Assembly: GCA_021372375.1 (NCBI GenBank)
Contig: JAJFUN010000117.1
Coordinates: 1 to 60,253 of the forward strand
DNA length: 60,253 nucleotides
Direction of reading: 5' to 3'
From: Pelosinus sp.
GTDB lineage: Bacteria > Bacillota > Negativicutes > Propionisporales > Propionisporaceae
Program-made: the position numbers and the translations under genes
The notes under the pieces: model-generated
What the model saw: only the letters and a program-made list of their open reading frames with translations
Told to the model about the DNA's origin: nothing
Database searches by the model: none
Shown: piece by piece, positions 16,790 to 25,127 of the stretch
How positions within the stretch are numbered: the stretch's first letter is position 1
Layout: every line of letters begins with the position of its first letter

Positions 16790-17851
16790 ATGCATCAGGA
16801 ACCTAAAACCCTTGATCCTAAATTTTTTCAATCTTTAGTAGAAATTATTGCTGCTGATTTAAACAAAAATGTTAATATTACTGATGACCATGGTATTATT
16901 ATTGCTTCGCACAGCAAGGAGCGAATCGGACAACTGCACGAGGCCGGCGCTAACATGCTTAATACCAAAAGTATCGCAGAATTTTCCGTAAACGCCGCAG
17001 ACGAAAAAACCCTGTCCGGTGTGCGCAGAGGCTATAATGTACCTATTATGTTTGAAGATAAATGCATCGGTTTAATCGGTGTCAGCGGTGAACCAGAGGA
17101 AGCTGCCCTATATGCAAGGCTGGCGGCCCACTTTGTCGAAACCGCCCTTCAATCTAATGTTGAACATATTAAACTGGTTAAAGCTTTGCAGGAAAAACAA
17201 GATTTACGTCTTGATTACCTTAAGCGCATTATGCATATTCAGGAAGAAGAAAGACAGAGCATTTCTCGTGAATTGCATGACGAGACAAGTCAATCTCTAA
17301 CCTCAATTATTTTTGGGCTTAGAGTTCTCGCTGAAACGCATAACGGCGAAGAACGAAAAAAAATACTAAAAATGCGGGACTTAGCCGCCAATACCTTGGA
17401 TGCCGTCCATTCCCTTGCTGTAAGATTGCGGCCCTTAGTACTTGATAAATTAGGCCTTGTTACTGCTGTAAAAAAATATATCGAGGACTTTTCACAGCAA
17501 TACAGCATAACCGTTCATACTACTTTTTCCAATAAATTAGCACTGCAGCGGTTTTCGCAAGAAATTGAAATTAATTTGTATCGTATATTGCAGGAGACAT
17601 TGACCAATATCGCTAGACATGCCCATGCTACAACCGTAGATATTACCCTTGCCAAGAAAAAAGACACGCTCATTTTCACCATAGCCGATGATGGAGCTGG
17701 TTTTGATATAGAAAACGTTAACAAAAGGACACGCACTTCGCTTGGCCTTTATGGTATTAGAGAGCGCGTGGCTTTATTTAATGGCAGCATAGCCATACAT
17801 TCTGCCATTAGTCAAGGCACCAAAATCACGATAAAAATTCCGCTTACATAA
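16790..17851 (+). CDS. Cytoplasmic NarL-type histidine kinase with diacid-recognition sensor domain
   Basis: 353 residues, no membrane helix. Residues ~8-125 resemble the sugar-diacid recognition domain of CdaR (LVEIIAADLNKNVNITDDHG, IIASHSKERIGQLHEGA-like, YNVPIMFEDKCIGLIGVSG). A HisKA_3 box follows with phospho-acceptor His in RQSISRELHDETSQSL (about residue 165), then HATPase motifs NLYRILQETLTNIARHA, DDGAGFD and GLYGIRERV. ATG 16790 has GGAGGCTATT before it. The domain should bind a carboxylate such as glycolate, glycerate or lactate. Likely targets are the two orphan NarL-type regulators at 11212 and 20913, which flank the permease and glcDF genes. Confidence 0.85.
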   Translation: MHQEPKTLDPKFFQSLVEIIAADLNKNVNITDDHGIIIASHSKERIGQLHEAGANMLNTKSIAEFSVNAADEKTLSGVRRGYNVPIMFEDKCIGLIGVSGEPEEAALYARLAAHFVETALQSNVEHIKLVKALQEKQDLRLDYLKRIMHIQEEERQSISRELHDETSQSLTSIIFGLRVLAETHNGEERKKILKMRDLAANTLDAVHSLAVRLRPLVLDKLGLVTAVKKYIEDFSQQYSITVHTTFSNKLALQRFSQEIEINLYRILQETLTNIARHAHATTVDITLAKKKDTLIFTIADDGAGFDIENVNKRTRTSLGLYGIRERVALFNGSIAIHSAISQGTKITIKIPLT

Positions 17852-17852
17852 G

Positions 17853-17874
17853 AAAAACCGCTTACGCGGTTTTT
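17853..17874 (+). terminator. Terminator of the kinase/sensor operon
   Basis: AAAAACCGC-TTAC-GCGGTTTTT, two bases after the sensor kinase stop. A short but perfect 9-base stem with a T5 tail. Confidence 0.85.
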
Positions 17875-17900
17875 CCCTAATAACTAGCTTTTTGTCTCTA

Positions 17901-18000
17901 TTCCCCTCTAGAGAGGGGTGCCCGTTAGGGTGGGGTGTGTTGCTCTATATTATCTCTAAAGAACACACCCCGTCGCTTCGCACCCCTCTCTAGCGGGGAA
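17901..18000. repeat. Dispersed palindromic element (TTCCCCTCTAGAGAGGGG type)
   Basis: About 100 bases bounded by TTCCCCTCTAGAGAGGGGTG and its near-complement CACCCCTCTCTAGCGGGGAA, with inner arms GGGGTGTGTT / AACACACCCC. A partial copy sharing AACACACCCCGTCGCTTCGC lies at 50778-50852. Purely intergenic. Confidence 0.8.
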
Positions 18001-18013
18001 TTTTAAATACAAA

Positions 18014-18048
18014 TAAAAAAAAGCGGCTGCAGCGCCAAGGCTGCAGCC
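18014..18048 (-). terminator. Terminator of the glcDF operon
   Basis: On the minus strand GGCTGCAG...CTGCAGCC forms the stem, followed by GCTTTTTTTT, 33 bases past the glcF stop. Confidence 0.9.
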
Positions 18049-18080
18049 AAATTTAGACCACCTGTGAAATATGATAAAAG

Positions 18081-19388
18081 CTAATAAGCTTTTCCCGCTT
18101 TGTAAGATCTGTCGAGCAGTTGTACTACATGAGGAACATCAGTATCAACCTGGTTTTGTACCAGACCATCCATAATATGCATACGGCAAGCAGGACAACT
18201 AACTGCACAAGCACCAGCGCCTGTCGCTTTAATATTAGCAACTTTCTTATCATTAATGTCCCGTGAAAGATCATAATGGGCCATACTAAACGAACCTGCT
18301 GAACCGCAGCAGCGATCAGAGTCCTTCATGTCCACAAACTTAATTCCCGGAATAGCTTTTAAGACTTCCCGCGGCTGCTTGGTCACATGTATGCCGCGCG
18401 CCATATGACAAGAATCATGCAGAGTAACCGTCTCATTAACAGTACCCAATTTATCTTTTTTGAACTTCAAAACATCCACTAAAAATTCACTTATTTCATA
18501 CGTTTTCTTAGCCAGCTTCTCAGCCCGGGCTTTCATCTGGGGATCATCCGCAAACCAATGAGGATACTCTAGCTTTAAAGCCTCAGTACAGGTACCGCAG
18601 GCAGCTACCACATAATCCAGCTTATAATCCTCAAACACATCAATAAGATGACGGGCAAAGACCTTAGCCCGCTCTTGATCCCCATATACTGACACCGGGG
18701 TACCACAGCAATGCTGGTTCTTTGGTATAACAACTTCAACATCGTTGTATTTGAGTACATTGATTACCGAGTCGCCGATATCTGTATACATATAGTTAAT
18801 GGTACAACCGGTAAAAAAGCCCACTCTCATTTTAGGATTTTTCACTTTAATTACTTCACTGTATTTACTGCGAAGCGGCGTAGCAGCCATAGGCGCCATT
18901 ACCTTTTTAACATCTAAGCCTGGCATTGGGAATCTAGCAACAGCCGCCATTCTTCCCGGTAATTTTTTAAAGCTAAGCGGAGAAAAAAGTCCAGCCATCC
19001 GCAAAGAAAAATCAAATAAAGGGCGGTTAGAAAGTAGCTTAAACACACCTGTTTTAATAGGACCTAGGCCTCTGGCCTTCATGATGGCTTGACGCGCTCT
19101 GATAACAAGCTCATCAGGTTTAACGCCGCAAGGACAATTAGCCGCGCAAGCCTTGCAGCACAAACAAAGACCCATAAGTTCTTCGAAGTGTTCAGTAATC
19201 CCTACTTTGCCGCTAAGCACGCCTTCCATCAAAGCCAGTTTGCCACGCGCTACAGCTGATTCTTTACCTATTTCTTTATAAATTGGGCAAACCGCCTGAC
19301 AGTTCCCGCACTTCATGCAGTTTGCTAAAGCGTCTTGTATATCTGTTAACAGTTCTTTATCATGTGCATTGATAGCTTCTATCCCCAT
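18081..19388 (-). CDS. glcF: Glycolate/D-lactate oxidase iron-sulfur subunit
   Basis: 435 residues. Two 4Fe-4S motifs at the N-terminus (CMKCGNCQAVCPIY near residue 20 and CLCCKACAANCPCG near 75) are followed by two CCG-type cysteine-rich domains (GCTINY...QHCCGTPV, CGTCTEAL, HDSCHMARG, DRCCGSAGSF, SCPACRMH), the heterodisulfide-reductase-like fold. This is the GlcF/LutA-type electron-transfer subunit passing electrons from the flavin subunit to quinone or another carrier at the membrane. It starts one base after the glcD stop, with GGGGAG before the ATG, so the two are tightly coupled. Confidence 0.9.
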   Translation of the reverse strand: MGIEAINAHDKELLTDIQDALANCMKCGNCQAVCPIYKEIGKESAVARGKLALMEGVLSGKVGITEHFEELMGLCLCCKACAANCPCGVKPDELVIRARQAIMKARGLGPIKTGVFKLLSNRPLFDFSLRMAGLFSPLSFKKLPGRMAAVARFPMPGLDVKKVMAPMAATPLRSKYSEVIKVKNPKMRVGFFTGCTINYMYTDIGDSVINVLKYNDVEVVIPKNQHCCGTPVSVYGDQERAKVFARHLIDVFEDYKLDYVVAACGTCTEALKLEYPHWFADDPQMKARAEKLAKKTYEISEFLVDVLKFKKDKLGTVNETVTLHDSCHMARGIHVTKQPREVLKAIPGIKFVDMKDSDRCCGSAGSFSMAHYDLSRDINDKKVANIKATGAGACAVSCPACRMHIMDGLVQNQVDTDVPHVVQLLDRSYKAGKAY

Positions 19389-19389
19389 A

Positions 19390-20778
19390 TTAACACTCCC
19401 CTAACAGTTTTCCAGGGTTTAATATGAGCGCTGGATCTAAGGCCCGTTTAATTGACCGCATGGCATTCATAGCCTGTGGTCCGTGCTGTTTCTCCATCCA
19501 AGGAAGCTTGCCAAGGCCGATACCATGTTCACCGCTCAGCGTCCCCCCTAAATTTATAGCTTCAGTAAACATTTCATCCATGGCTTTATAAACATTTTTC
19601 ATTTCTTCTTTATCGCGAAGATCGCAAACAATCGTAGGATGCATATTGCCGTCACCGGCATGACCGAAAGTACCAACTGTTACATTATATTTTTTGGAAA
19701 TTCTACTAACCGCCTTCAAAAAGTCTGGCACTTTACTTCTTGGCACTGTAGCATCTTCCACAAAAGTTGTAGGACGTAATTTAGCCAGTGCCGGCAGAGC
19801 AGCACGGCGAGCCGCCCATATTTTATCACGTTCAGCGTCATCTTTGGCCATATGAACCTCAGCCGCGTTATTTTCCTTTAACACCGCTATAACCTTCGCA
19901 GCCTCTTTTTCAACTACTTCTTTAATGCCGTCTACTTCAATCAGCAAAACAGCTTCCGCATCTAACGGCAGACCTACATGAGCATAATCTTCCGTTGTAC
20001 GAATAGAGGCATTATCCATAATTTCCAGCGTAGCCGGAATGATTTTAGCTGCAATAATCCCTGATACAGCCTTACCAGCATCATCAAGATCTTTAAATAT
20101 TGCCATCATGCTCTTTCTCGCCTCAGGCGCTGGTACTAATTTGACAATAGCCTTAGTAATAATACCAAGCGTACCTTCTGCACCGGTAAATAATTTGGTC
20201 AAGTCATACCCTGATACGTCTTTTACGTTTTTGCCGCCAGTCTTAATAATCTCACCTGTTGACAAAACCACTTCAAGACCCATCACATAGTGCTTGGATA
20301 CCCCATACTTTAGTCCTCTGAGACCGCCGGCATTTTCCGAAATGGTGCCGCCTAGTGACGCAGTTGCCACCGTGCCCGGATCAGGCGGATAAATAAGACC
20401 GTGCTTTGCAACCGCCGTATTCAGTTCCGCAACAACAAGTCCCGGCTCAGCTACAGCTACTAAATTTTCCAAATCTATTTCTAGGAGTTTATTAAGACGA
20501 GTCATCACAAGAACGATTCCGCCTTTCATCGGTACACAGCCAGCACTTAAGTTAGTGCCAGAACCGCGTGTATACACCGGAATCTGATTCTTGGTGGCAA
20601 CTTTTAATATTTCTGATACTTCCTTGGCATTAGCCGGTCTTACAACAACCTCAGGCATATTGGAATACCCTGGGGTAGCATCATACGAATAACAATGCAA
20701 ATCTTCAATACTTGTAAGAACGTATTCTTCGCCAACAATCTTAATTAACTCGTCCACATATGCTTTGTTCATGTTCAT
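19390..20778 (-). CDS. glcD: Glycolate/D-lactate oxidase FAD subunit
   Basis: 462 residues of the vanillyl-alcohol-oxidase FAD family: PP-loop region PVYTRGSGTNLSAGCVP, YPPDPGT, LGGTISENAGGLRGLKYG, and at the C-terminus TFGHAGDGNMHP and SGEHGIGLGK, which carry the active-site His and the substrate carboxylate-binding residues. It oxidises glycolate or D-lactate; the two cannot be separated by sequence alone. With glcF it forms the dehydrogenase. An upstream NarL-type regulator gene is in the same direction, separated by a hairpin at 20861-20896. AAAGGAG precedes the ATG. Confidence 0.92.
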   Translation of the reverse strand: MNMNKAYVDELIKIVGEEYVLTSIEDLHCYSYDATPGYSNMPEVVVRPANAKEVSEILKVATKNQIPVYTRGSGTNLSAGCVPMKGGIVLVMTRLNKLLEIDLENLVAVAEPGLVVAELNTAVAKHGLIYPPDPGTVATASLGGTISENAGGLRGLKYGVSKHYVMGLEVVLSTGEIIKTGGKNVKDVSGYDLTKLFTGAEGTLGIITKAIVKLVPAPEARKSMMAIFKDLDDAGKAVSGIIAAKIIPATLEIMDNASIRTTEDYAHVGLPLDAEAVLLIEVDGIKEVVEKEAAKVIAVLKENNAAEVHMAKDDAERDKIWAARRAALPALAKLRPTTFVEDATVPRSKVPDFLKAVSRISKKYNVTVGTFGHAGDGNMHPTIVCDLRDKEEMKNVYKAMDEMFTEAINLGGTLSGEHGIGLGKLPWMEKQHGPQAMNAMRSIKRALDPALILNPGKLLGEC

Positions 20779-20860
20779 GCTCCTTTACAAAATATCGCTT
20801 TTCGTTATTGTCTCATTTATCTGACCATTCGTAAATCGGGCAAATGGTGTAAAAAACAAT

Positions 20861-20896
20861 AAGGTTATATCCTACTTTCTTGTAGGGTATAACCTT
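20861..20896 (-). terminator. Hairpin between response regulator and glcD
   Basis: 15-base arms AAGGTTATA.CCTAC / GTAGG.TATAACCTT with one G-T pair and a 6-base loop, 17 bases after the regulator stop and about 80 before glcD. There is no long T-run. It may terminate the regulator transcript or mark the glcDF regulatory region. Confidence 0.65.
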
Positions 20897-20912
20897 ACGG
20901 CATGTGAAAAAA

Positions 20913-21629
20913 CTATGTTGCAATCATTTTATGACGGATAGCGTATCTTACCAGCTCCGACTTTTTGTTAACATTAAGTTTATTCATTATGCGTGCCCGA
21001 TAGGTATCAATAGTTTTGGAACTCAAAGACAGCTTTTCGGCAATTTCAGTATTGGTATGCCCTTTCGCCAAATAACGCAGTACCTCCCGTTCCCGGCCGC
21101 TTAGTTTTTTATAAGGATCATCTGCAGGCCCTTCACTGCCCGGTGCGCGCAGCAGCATATCAATAAGCGCCTGGGACACAGTTTCATTTAGATATTTACG
21201 TCCGGCATGAATGCGCAAAATGGCCTCCATTAGCTCTGTATCCGCTGACTTTTTGAGGAGATAGCCATTGGCCCCGGACTGCATAACTTCTTTGATAAAT
21301 TCCTCATCATCATACATAGTCAGCACTAAAATGGGACAATTCATCCCCCTTGAACGTATTTCCTTTATGCACTCCACCCCGTTCATAATCGGCATAGCTA
21401 AATCTAAAATCAAAATATCAGGATGAAGCTCGCCCACTAATTTCACAGCCTCTAGTCCGTTACCCGCTTCGGCAATAACTTCAAACTGGGGAGAACAATT
21501 AAGTAAAGCCTTTAGCCCGGAACGTAATACGGCATGATCATCGGCAATAATAATTGAAATCTTCTTGATACTATCACCCACCTTTGCGTAGTCCTTATTC
21601 TGCATTGATTTGGCGTGTTGATACGGCAA
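20913..21629 (-). CDS. NarL/FixJ-family response regulator, likely controlling glcDF
   Basis: Up to 238 residues. Receiver domain with IIADDHAVLR, phospho-Asp in DILILDLAMP, LVLTMYD and LLKKSAD; C-terminal LuxR-type HTH (LSGREREVLRYLAKGHTNTEIAEKLSLSSKTIDTYRARIMNKL). Strongly similar to the regulator at 11212 across its whole length, so the two are recent paralogues. The N-terminus before KKISIIIADDH is uncertain: no start codon there has a good ribosome site, and the real protein may begin 15-20 residues later. It begins 8 bases after the 5'-nucleotidase gene and precedes glcDF. Confidence 0.88.
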   Translation of the reverse strand: MPYQHAKSMQNKDYAKVGDSIKKISIIIADDHAVLRSGLKALLNCSPQFEVIAEAGNGLEAVKLVGELHPDILILDLAMPIMNGVECIKEIRSRGMNCPILVLTMYDDEEFIKEVMQSGANGYLLKKSADTELMEAILRIHAGRKYLNETVSQALIDMLLRAPGSEGPADDPYKKLSGREREVLRYLAKGHTNTEIAEKLSLSSKTIDTYRARIMNKLNVNKKSELVRYAIRHKMIAT

Positions 21630-21636
21630 CTATTAA

Positions 21637-23205
21637 CTATTTTATCACTAAACGGTCATCACCGCAAAACGTAACCATTCCAGCTGTTTGTATGGCCTCG
21701 CACAATACATCACGCAAGGTAAGCCCAGTATCTTTTACAGCTCTGCCCTGTTTAAACATGCTATAGCCATCACCCCCTGCAGCCATAAAATCATTCACAA
21801 CTACTTTATAGGTCTTTCTGCTATCAAGCGGCTCGCCGTTTAACAGGGTAACAGCTACTACGCGGCTCCCCTCCATCTGTGCGGGGGCATACTCTACTGT
21901 TGCCCCGGAAAACTGCAGCATGCCTATGGCTTTATTTTGTATGCCGTATTCCAGCATATTTTTTATTTGCTCCCCTGTCAAAGAAAGCATTATCACATTA
22001 TTATCAAAAGGCAGTACTTCGTATAAATTGCCCATGGTAATTGTTCCTGCCGGCAGGGAAGTTCTGAGTCCCCCGTCATTTTGAAAGGCAAAATCGGCAT
22101 TTGTACGTTTCCGGACAACATCGGTGGCCCACTGCCCAAGCACTGATAAGTTGCTGGCAAAGCGCTGATGTGACAGTGGATATGCTGCCTTGCCCAGAGT
22201 AGTATTTTTTTGCGCTGCTATAGCATTTTGATATTTATCAATAATTGTCTTAGCCTTTATATCAGGCGCTAAGTCAGACACTTTTCTTAAATCAATATAA
22301 CTTTCATCAGTTTCAATCACCTTATGCTGCGCTTTAGAATAAGTAAGATGTATTTCACCGATCTGCCACCCATTATGATGGGCCTCTACAATGGGTATGC
22401 CGCTCACTGTACCCGCAATCGACAAATGAGTATGAGCGCTGACAATAGCATCAACCAGACCTCGCGGAAGCTGGTTTGCCAAATCAGCGGCCGCCCCGGT
22501 AATGACTTTAGTGTCCACATCCTGCTGGCTGCCTAAATGAGATAAGACAATCACAACCTCTGCGCCAGCTTTTCTGAGCTGAGGAGCGAGAATCCTTACC
22601 GTCTCCGCTGGTGATTTAAAGGTATATGCTCCCACTACATTTGGATTGGTGAGAATAGCGGTTTCAGGCGTTGCCAGATATATCACGCCAACCTTTATGC
22701 CATCTCGCGCTAAAAGCGTGCAGGGCAGCTTTGCATCTTTATCTGGTACCGCAAAAAGAGGCAGCTTTTGTGTTTGATTATCAAGCACATTATCAGCCCC
22801 CATCGGAAACCTTGCCGCTGACTTTAGATTGACCAGTTTAGCAATGCCCCAGTCAAATTCATGATTACCAAGAACCATGGCATCAAAGCCTACATAGTTC
22901 ATTACATCTATTACCGGCTGACCATACAGTAAATTAGAGTCTACCGACCCCTGAAACATGTCGCCGCCGGATACAATCAAAGTTCCCGCCGGATCCTTCG
23001 CCTTTTCGCTCAGTAAAAAAGCCGCAAGTTTTGCCGCCCCCGGATTTTTCCCAGGTGCTTCGGCTAAGGCCCCATGAAAATCATTGACAGTTAAAATCGT
23101 CAAAACCACCTGATCCCCATGTACTGCCGCTGTTACCGGATAAACAGCAGCTGCAAAAAGTATTGCCGCGAGAGCTACCGTCAATACGTATTTTCTCAAT
23201 TGCAT
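21637..23205 (-). CDS. Secreted 5'-nucleotidase / metallophosphatase
   Basis: 522 residues. A signal peptide (KYVLTVALAAILFAAAVYPVTAA) is followed by the calcineurin-like metal site: LTVNDFHGAL (Asp, His), GGDMFQGS (Asp), LGNHEFDWG (Asn-His-Glu), VLSHLG and VSAHTHL (His). The C-terminal 5'-nucleotidase domain contains the nucleotide-stacking aromatic region (FDNNVIMLSLTGEQI, VNDFMAAGGDGYSMF). It hydrolyses extracellular nucleotides, or 2',3'-cyclic nucleotides or UDP-sugars in some relatives, in the periplasm. Its co-direction with the regulator 8 bases downstream may only reflect read-through. Confidence 0.9.
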   Translation of the reverse strand: MQLRKYVLTVALAAILFAAAVYPVTAAVHGDQVVLTILTVNDFHGALAEAPGKNPGAAKLAAFLLSEKAKDPAGTLIVSGGDMFQGSVDSNLLYGQPVIDVMNYVGFDAMVLGNHEFDWGIAKLVNLKSAARFPMGADNVLDNQTQKLPLFAVPDKDAKLPCTLLARDGIKVGVIYLATPETAILTNPNVVGAYTFKSPAETVRILAPQLRKAGAEVVIVLSHLGSQQDVDTKVITGAAADLANQLPRGLVDAIVSAHTHLSIAGTVSGIPIVEAHHNGWQIGEIHLTYSKAQHKVIETDESYIDLRKVSDLAPDIKAKTIIDKYQNAIAAQKNTTLGKAAYPLSHQRFASNLSVLGQWATDVVRKRTNADFAFQNDGGLRTSLPAGTITMGNLYEVLPFDNNVIMLSLTGEQIKNMLEYGIQNKAIGMLQFSGATVEYAPAQMEGSRVVAVTLLNGEPLDSRKTYKVVVNDFMAAGGDGYSMFKQGRAVKDTGLTLRDVLCEAIQTAGMVTFCGDDRLVIK

Positions 23206-23326
23206 TGTTCAAATCTCCCTTATAACTTTATGTAAAATTCCTTTAGCGATAGGCGTAACAAATTTACTTTGTGCTTAATATAGCATCTTTTTTTACGGAA
23301 CAAACAATATCATCGCCTACCGATAA

Positions 23327-23372
23327 ACAAAACGCCACGTTAAATTACTCTTTGCGTGACGTTTTAGCTTTT
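23327..23372 (-). terminator. Terminator of the trpS-ywbE transcript
   Basis: On the minus strand AAAACGTCACG...CGTGGCGTTTT forms the stem with one bulge, followed by GTTT. It is 220 bases past ywbE because the dispersed element 23426-23528 lies between. Confidence 0.65.
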
Positions 23373-23425
23373 GCATTTATAGTTTTATTTGGCTGACCCT
23401 TTTAACTGCAACGTCAACGAAGGCA

Positions 23426-23528
23426 CTCCCTCCGGCGCTTTGCGCCACCTCCCTCAAGGATGGAGGCTCTTACTTTAAGTCTCCCTCTTCGAGGGGGATG
23501 TCGCTTTTAGCGACAGGGGGAGGCTTTT
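23426..23528. repeat. Dispersed element, CTCCCTC/GAGGGAG family, copy 1
   Basis: About 103 bases made of back-to-back palindromes: TCCGGCGC-TTT-GCGCCACC, CTCCCTCTTCGAGGGGGA and GTCGCTTTTAGCGAC. The reverse complement matches 53551-53652 nearly base for base, apart from short loop differences. Similar elements are common between genes of Clostridia and Negativicutes; their function is unknown. Confidence 0.85.
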
Positions 23529-23589
23529 AAAACATGCTTAGTAAGGCAGCTCCTTAGTCTTGTTATAGCAGTACTTAGTTGTACGCCAG

Positions 23590-23781
23590 CTATAGAATCT
23601 CTTGAACCCTGCCCACAATTCCATTATCCAAACGAACCTTGATGCCGCGATGATGCACGGCGCTATTGGTCAGAATGTCTTTAACCATTCCTTCGGTAAG
23701 CTGGCCTGTACGTTGATGCTGCTTTTGTACAATCTTTACCCTGATACCTGGATGAATGTTTTTTCGCTCAGTTCCGTTCAT
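23590..23781 (-). CDS. ywbE: YwbE family protein
   Basis: 63 residues: [43 protein letters not shown] and [11 protein letters not shown] make up the full length of the small YwbE (DUF2196) family, a beta-rich fold of unknown function common in Firmicutes. Its ATG overlaps the trpS stop (ATGA), so the two are translationally coupled. Confidence 0.88.
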   Translation of the reverse strand: MNGTERKNIHPGIRVKIVQKQHQRTGQLTEGMVKDILTNSAVHHRGIKVRLDNGIVGRVQEIL

Positions 23782-24866
23782 TGTTGAAACCTCTTTATTT
23801 GTTCATTAATTAAGTCCATATCATCAAAATAATTGATCTTCATGGCCTTTCTTACTTCGTCTAGCGTTTCACCGGCGGCCTCTTGCGCCTTACGGCAGCC
23901 TTCCTGCAGAATATGATATACTCCGGCGATATCCTTTTCATATTCTTTCCGGCGATTCCTGATTGGCTCTAGTTCTTCCTGCAGCACTGCATTTAAGAAT
24001 TTCTTGACCTTGACATCCCCTAAACCGCCGCGTTTATAGTGTGCCTTTAACTCGTCAAGGGATGCATAGTCCGGCAGATAGCGTGCAAAATGCTCTTGTT
24101 TAGAGAACGCATCCAAATAGGTAAACACTGTGTTTCCTTCCACCTTGCCAGGGTCTTCGACTCTCACATGATCAGGATCTGTATACATACCCATTACCTT
24201 TTTTCGGACATCTTCCGGAGTATCCGAGAGGTAAATGCAGTTATTAAGCGATTTACTCATTTTGGCCTTGCCATCCGTACCCGGGAGACGCAGGCAAGCT
24301 TCATTATCAGGCAATAGGATTTCCGGTTCTACAAGTGTTTCGCCATATACAGCATTAAATTTTCTTACAATCTCTCTCGTCTGCTCAATCATTGGCTCCT
24401 GGTCTTCCCCTACAGGCACGGTTGTTGCCTTAAATGCCGTAATATCAGAAGCCTGACTGATGGGATATGTAAAAAATCCCACAGGTATACTGGCTTCAAA
24501 ATTTCGCATTTGAATTTCTGACTTAACCGTTGGATTTCTTTGCAGTCTGGCCACAGTAACAAGGTTCATATAATAAAAGGACAGTTCGCAAAGCTCGGCA
24601 ATCTGTGACTGGATAAACAGTACCGATTTTTCGGGATCTAGGCCGCAGGACAGATAATCTAACGCAACCTCAATAATATTCTGCCGTACCTTTTCCGGAC
24701 AGTCAGCATTGTCCGTGAGGGCCTGTGCATCCGCAATCATAATAAATATTTTGTCATATATCCCTGAATTCTGCAGCTCAACGCGCCGTTTTAAGGAGCC
24801 GACATAATGACCTATATGCAATCTGCCTGTGGGCCTGTCACCTGTCAAAATTATCTTTTTCATCAT
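23778..24866 (-). CDS. trpS: Tryptophanyl-tRNA synthetase
   Basis: 362 residues, class I synthetase. HIGH-type motif in [17 protein letters not shown] (residues ~7-23) and KMSKS in [12 protein letters not shown] (about residue 215). [16 protein letters not shown] and the EDPGKVEGN insert mark the TrpRS clade with the GDRPTG signature. It charges tRNA-Trp in the cytoplasm. Either of two adjacent ATG codons may start it; TGGAGGAATA fits both. The leader (24887-24990) carries a terminator and T-box-like sequence, so regulation by attenuation is likely or was once present. Confidence 0.95.
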   Translation of the reverse strand: MMKKIILTGDRPTGRLHIGHYVGSLKRRVELQNSGIYDKIFIMIADAQALTDNADCPEKVRQNIIEVALDYLSCGLDPEKSVLFIQSQIAELCELSFYYMNLVTVARLQRNPTVKSEIQMRNFEASIPVGFFTYPISQASDITAFKATTVPVGEDQEPMIEQTREIVRKFNAVYGETLVEPEILLPDNEACLRLPGTDGKAKMSKSLNNCIYLSDTPEDVRKKVMGMYTDPDHVRVEDPGKVEGNTVFTYLDAFSKQEHFARYLPDYASLDELKAHYKRGGLGDVKVKKFLNAVLQEELEPIRNRRKEYEKDIAGVYHILQEGCRKAQEAAGETLDEVRKAMKINYFDDMDLINEQIKRFQQ

Positions 24867-24886
24867 TATTCCTCCAATTATCTAAT

Positions 24887-24990
24887 AAAAAAACCCCTAC
24901 CCTGCGCAGGATAAGAGTTGCCTTTTTATTTTCCGCCATCTGCACTCTCTGAAACTCCACATCATATGCCTACTTTGCTTATCATCATTA
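24887..24990 (-). promoter_or_regulatory. trpS leader: stem-I-like T-box remnant plus attenuator terminator
   Basis: Minus strand. GATGATAAGCAAAGTAGG, then CAGAGAGTGCAGATGGCGGAAA, resemble the 5' half of T-box stem I (GA-rich base, AGTA, AGAGAG). A 12-base stem with GCGC loop (AACTCTTATCCT / AGGGTAGGGGTT) and T7 at 24887-24918 is an intrinsic terminator, 20 bases before trpS. The T-box bulge (TGGAACCGCG) is not found. A 22-codon ORF (24965-24897, MMWSF...RWRK) has Trp codons at positions 3 and 10 and ends inside the terminator arm. The mechanism is undecided. Confidence 0.55.
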
Positions 24991-25127
24991 TATATGGCAA
25001 AATTAAAAATGTAAAGTTTTGAAAAATCGTCAGAATTATAATGCAGGCCCGGTTTTAATAGTTTTCAAAACAACGTCTCCTTAAGCATAATAAAACCTTC
25101 AGACCTGCTTCCCACAATCCCTCTACT

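Larger units (their letters stand above)
23206..23589. other. Gene-free region between nucleotidase and ywbE with terminator and repeat
   Basis: It contains the nucleotidase promoter region, a terminator at 23327-23372 and a dispersed element at 23426-23528. Small inverted repeat GGTAGGCG/CGCCTATC (around 23250-23320) surrounds the likely promoter. No coding sequence seen. Confidence 0.5.
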
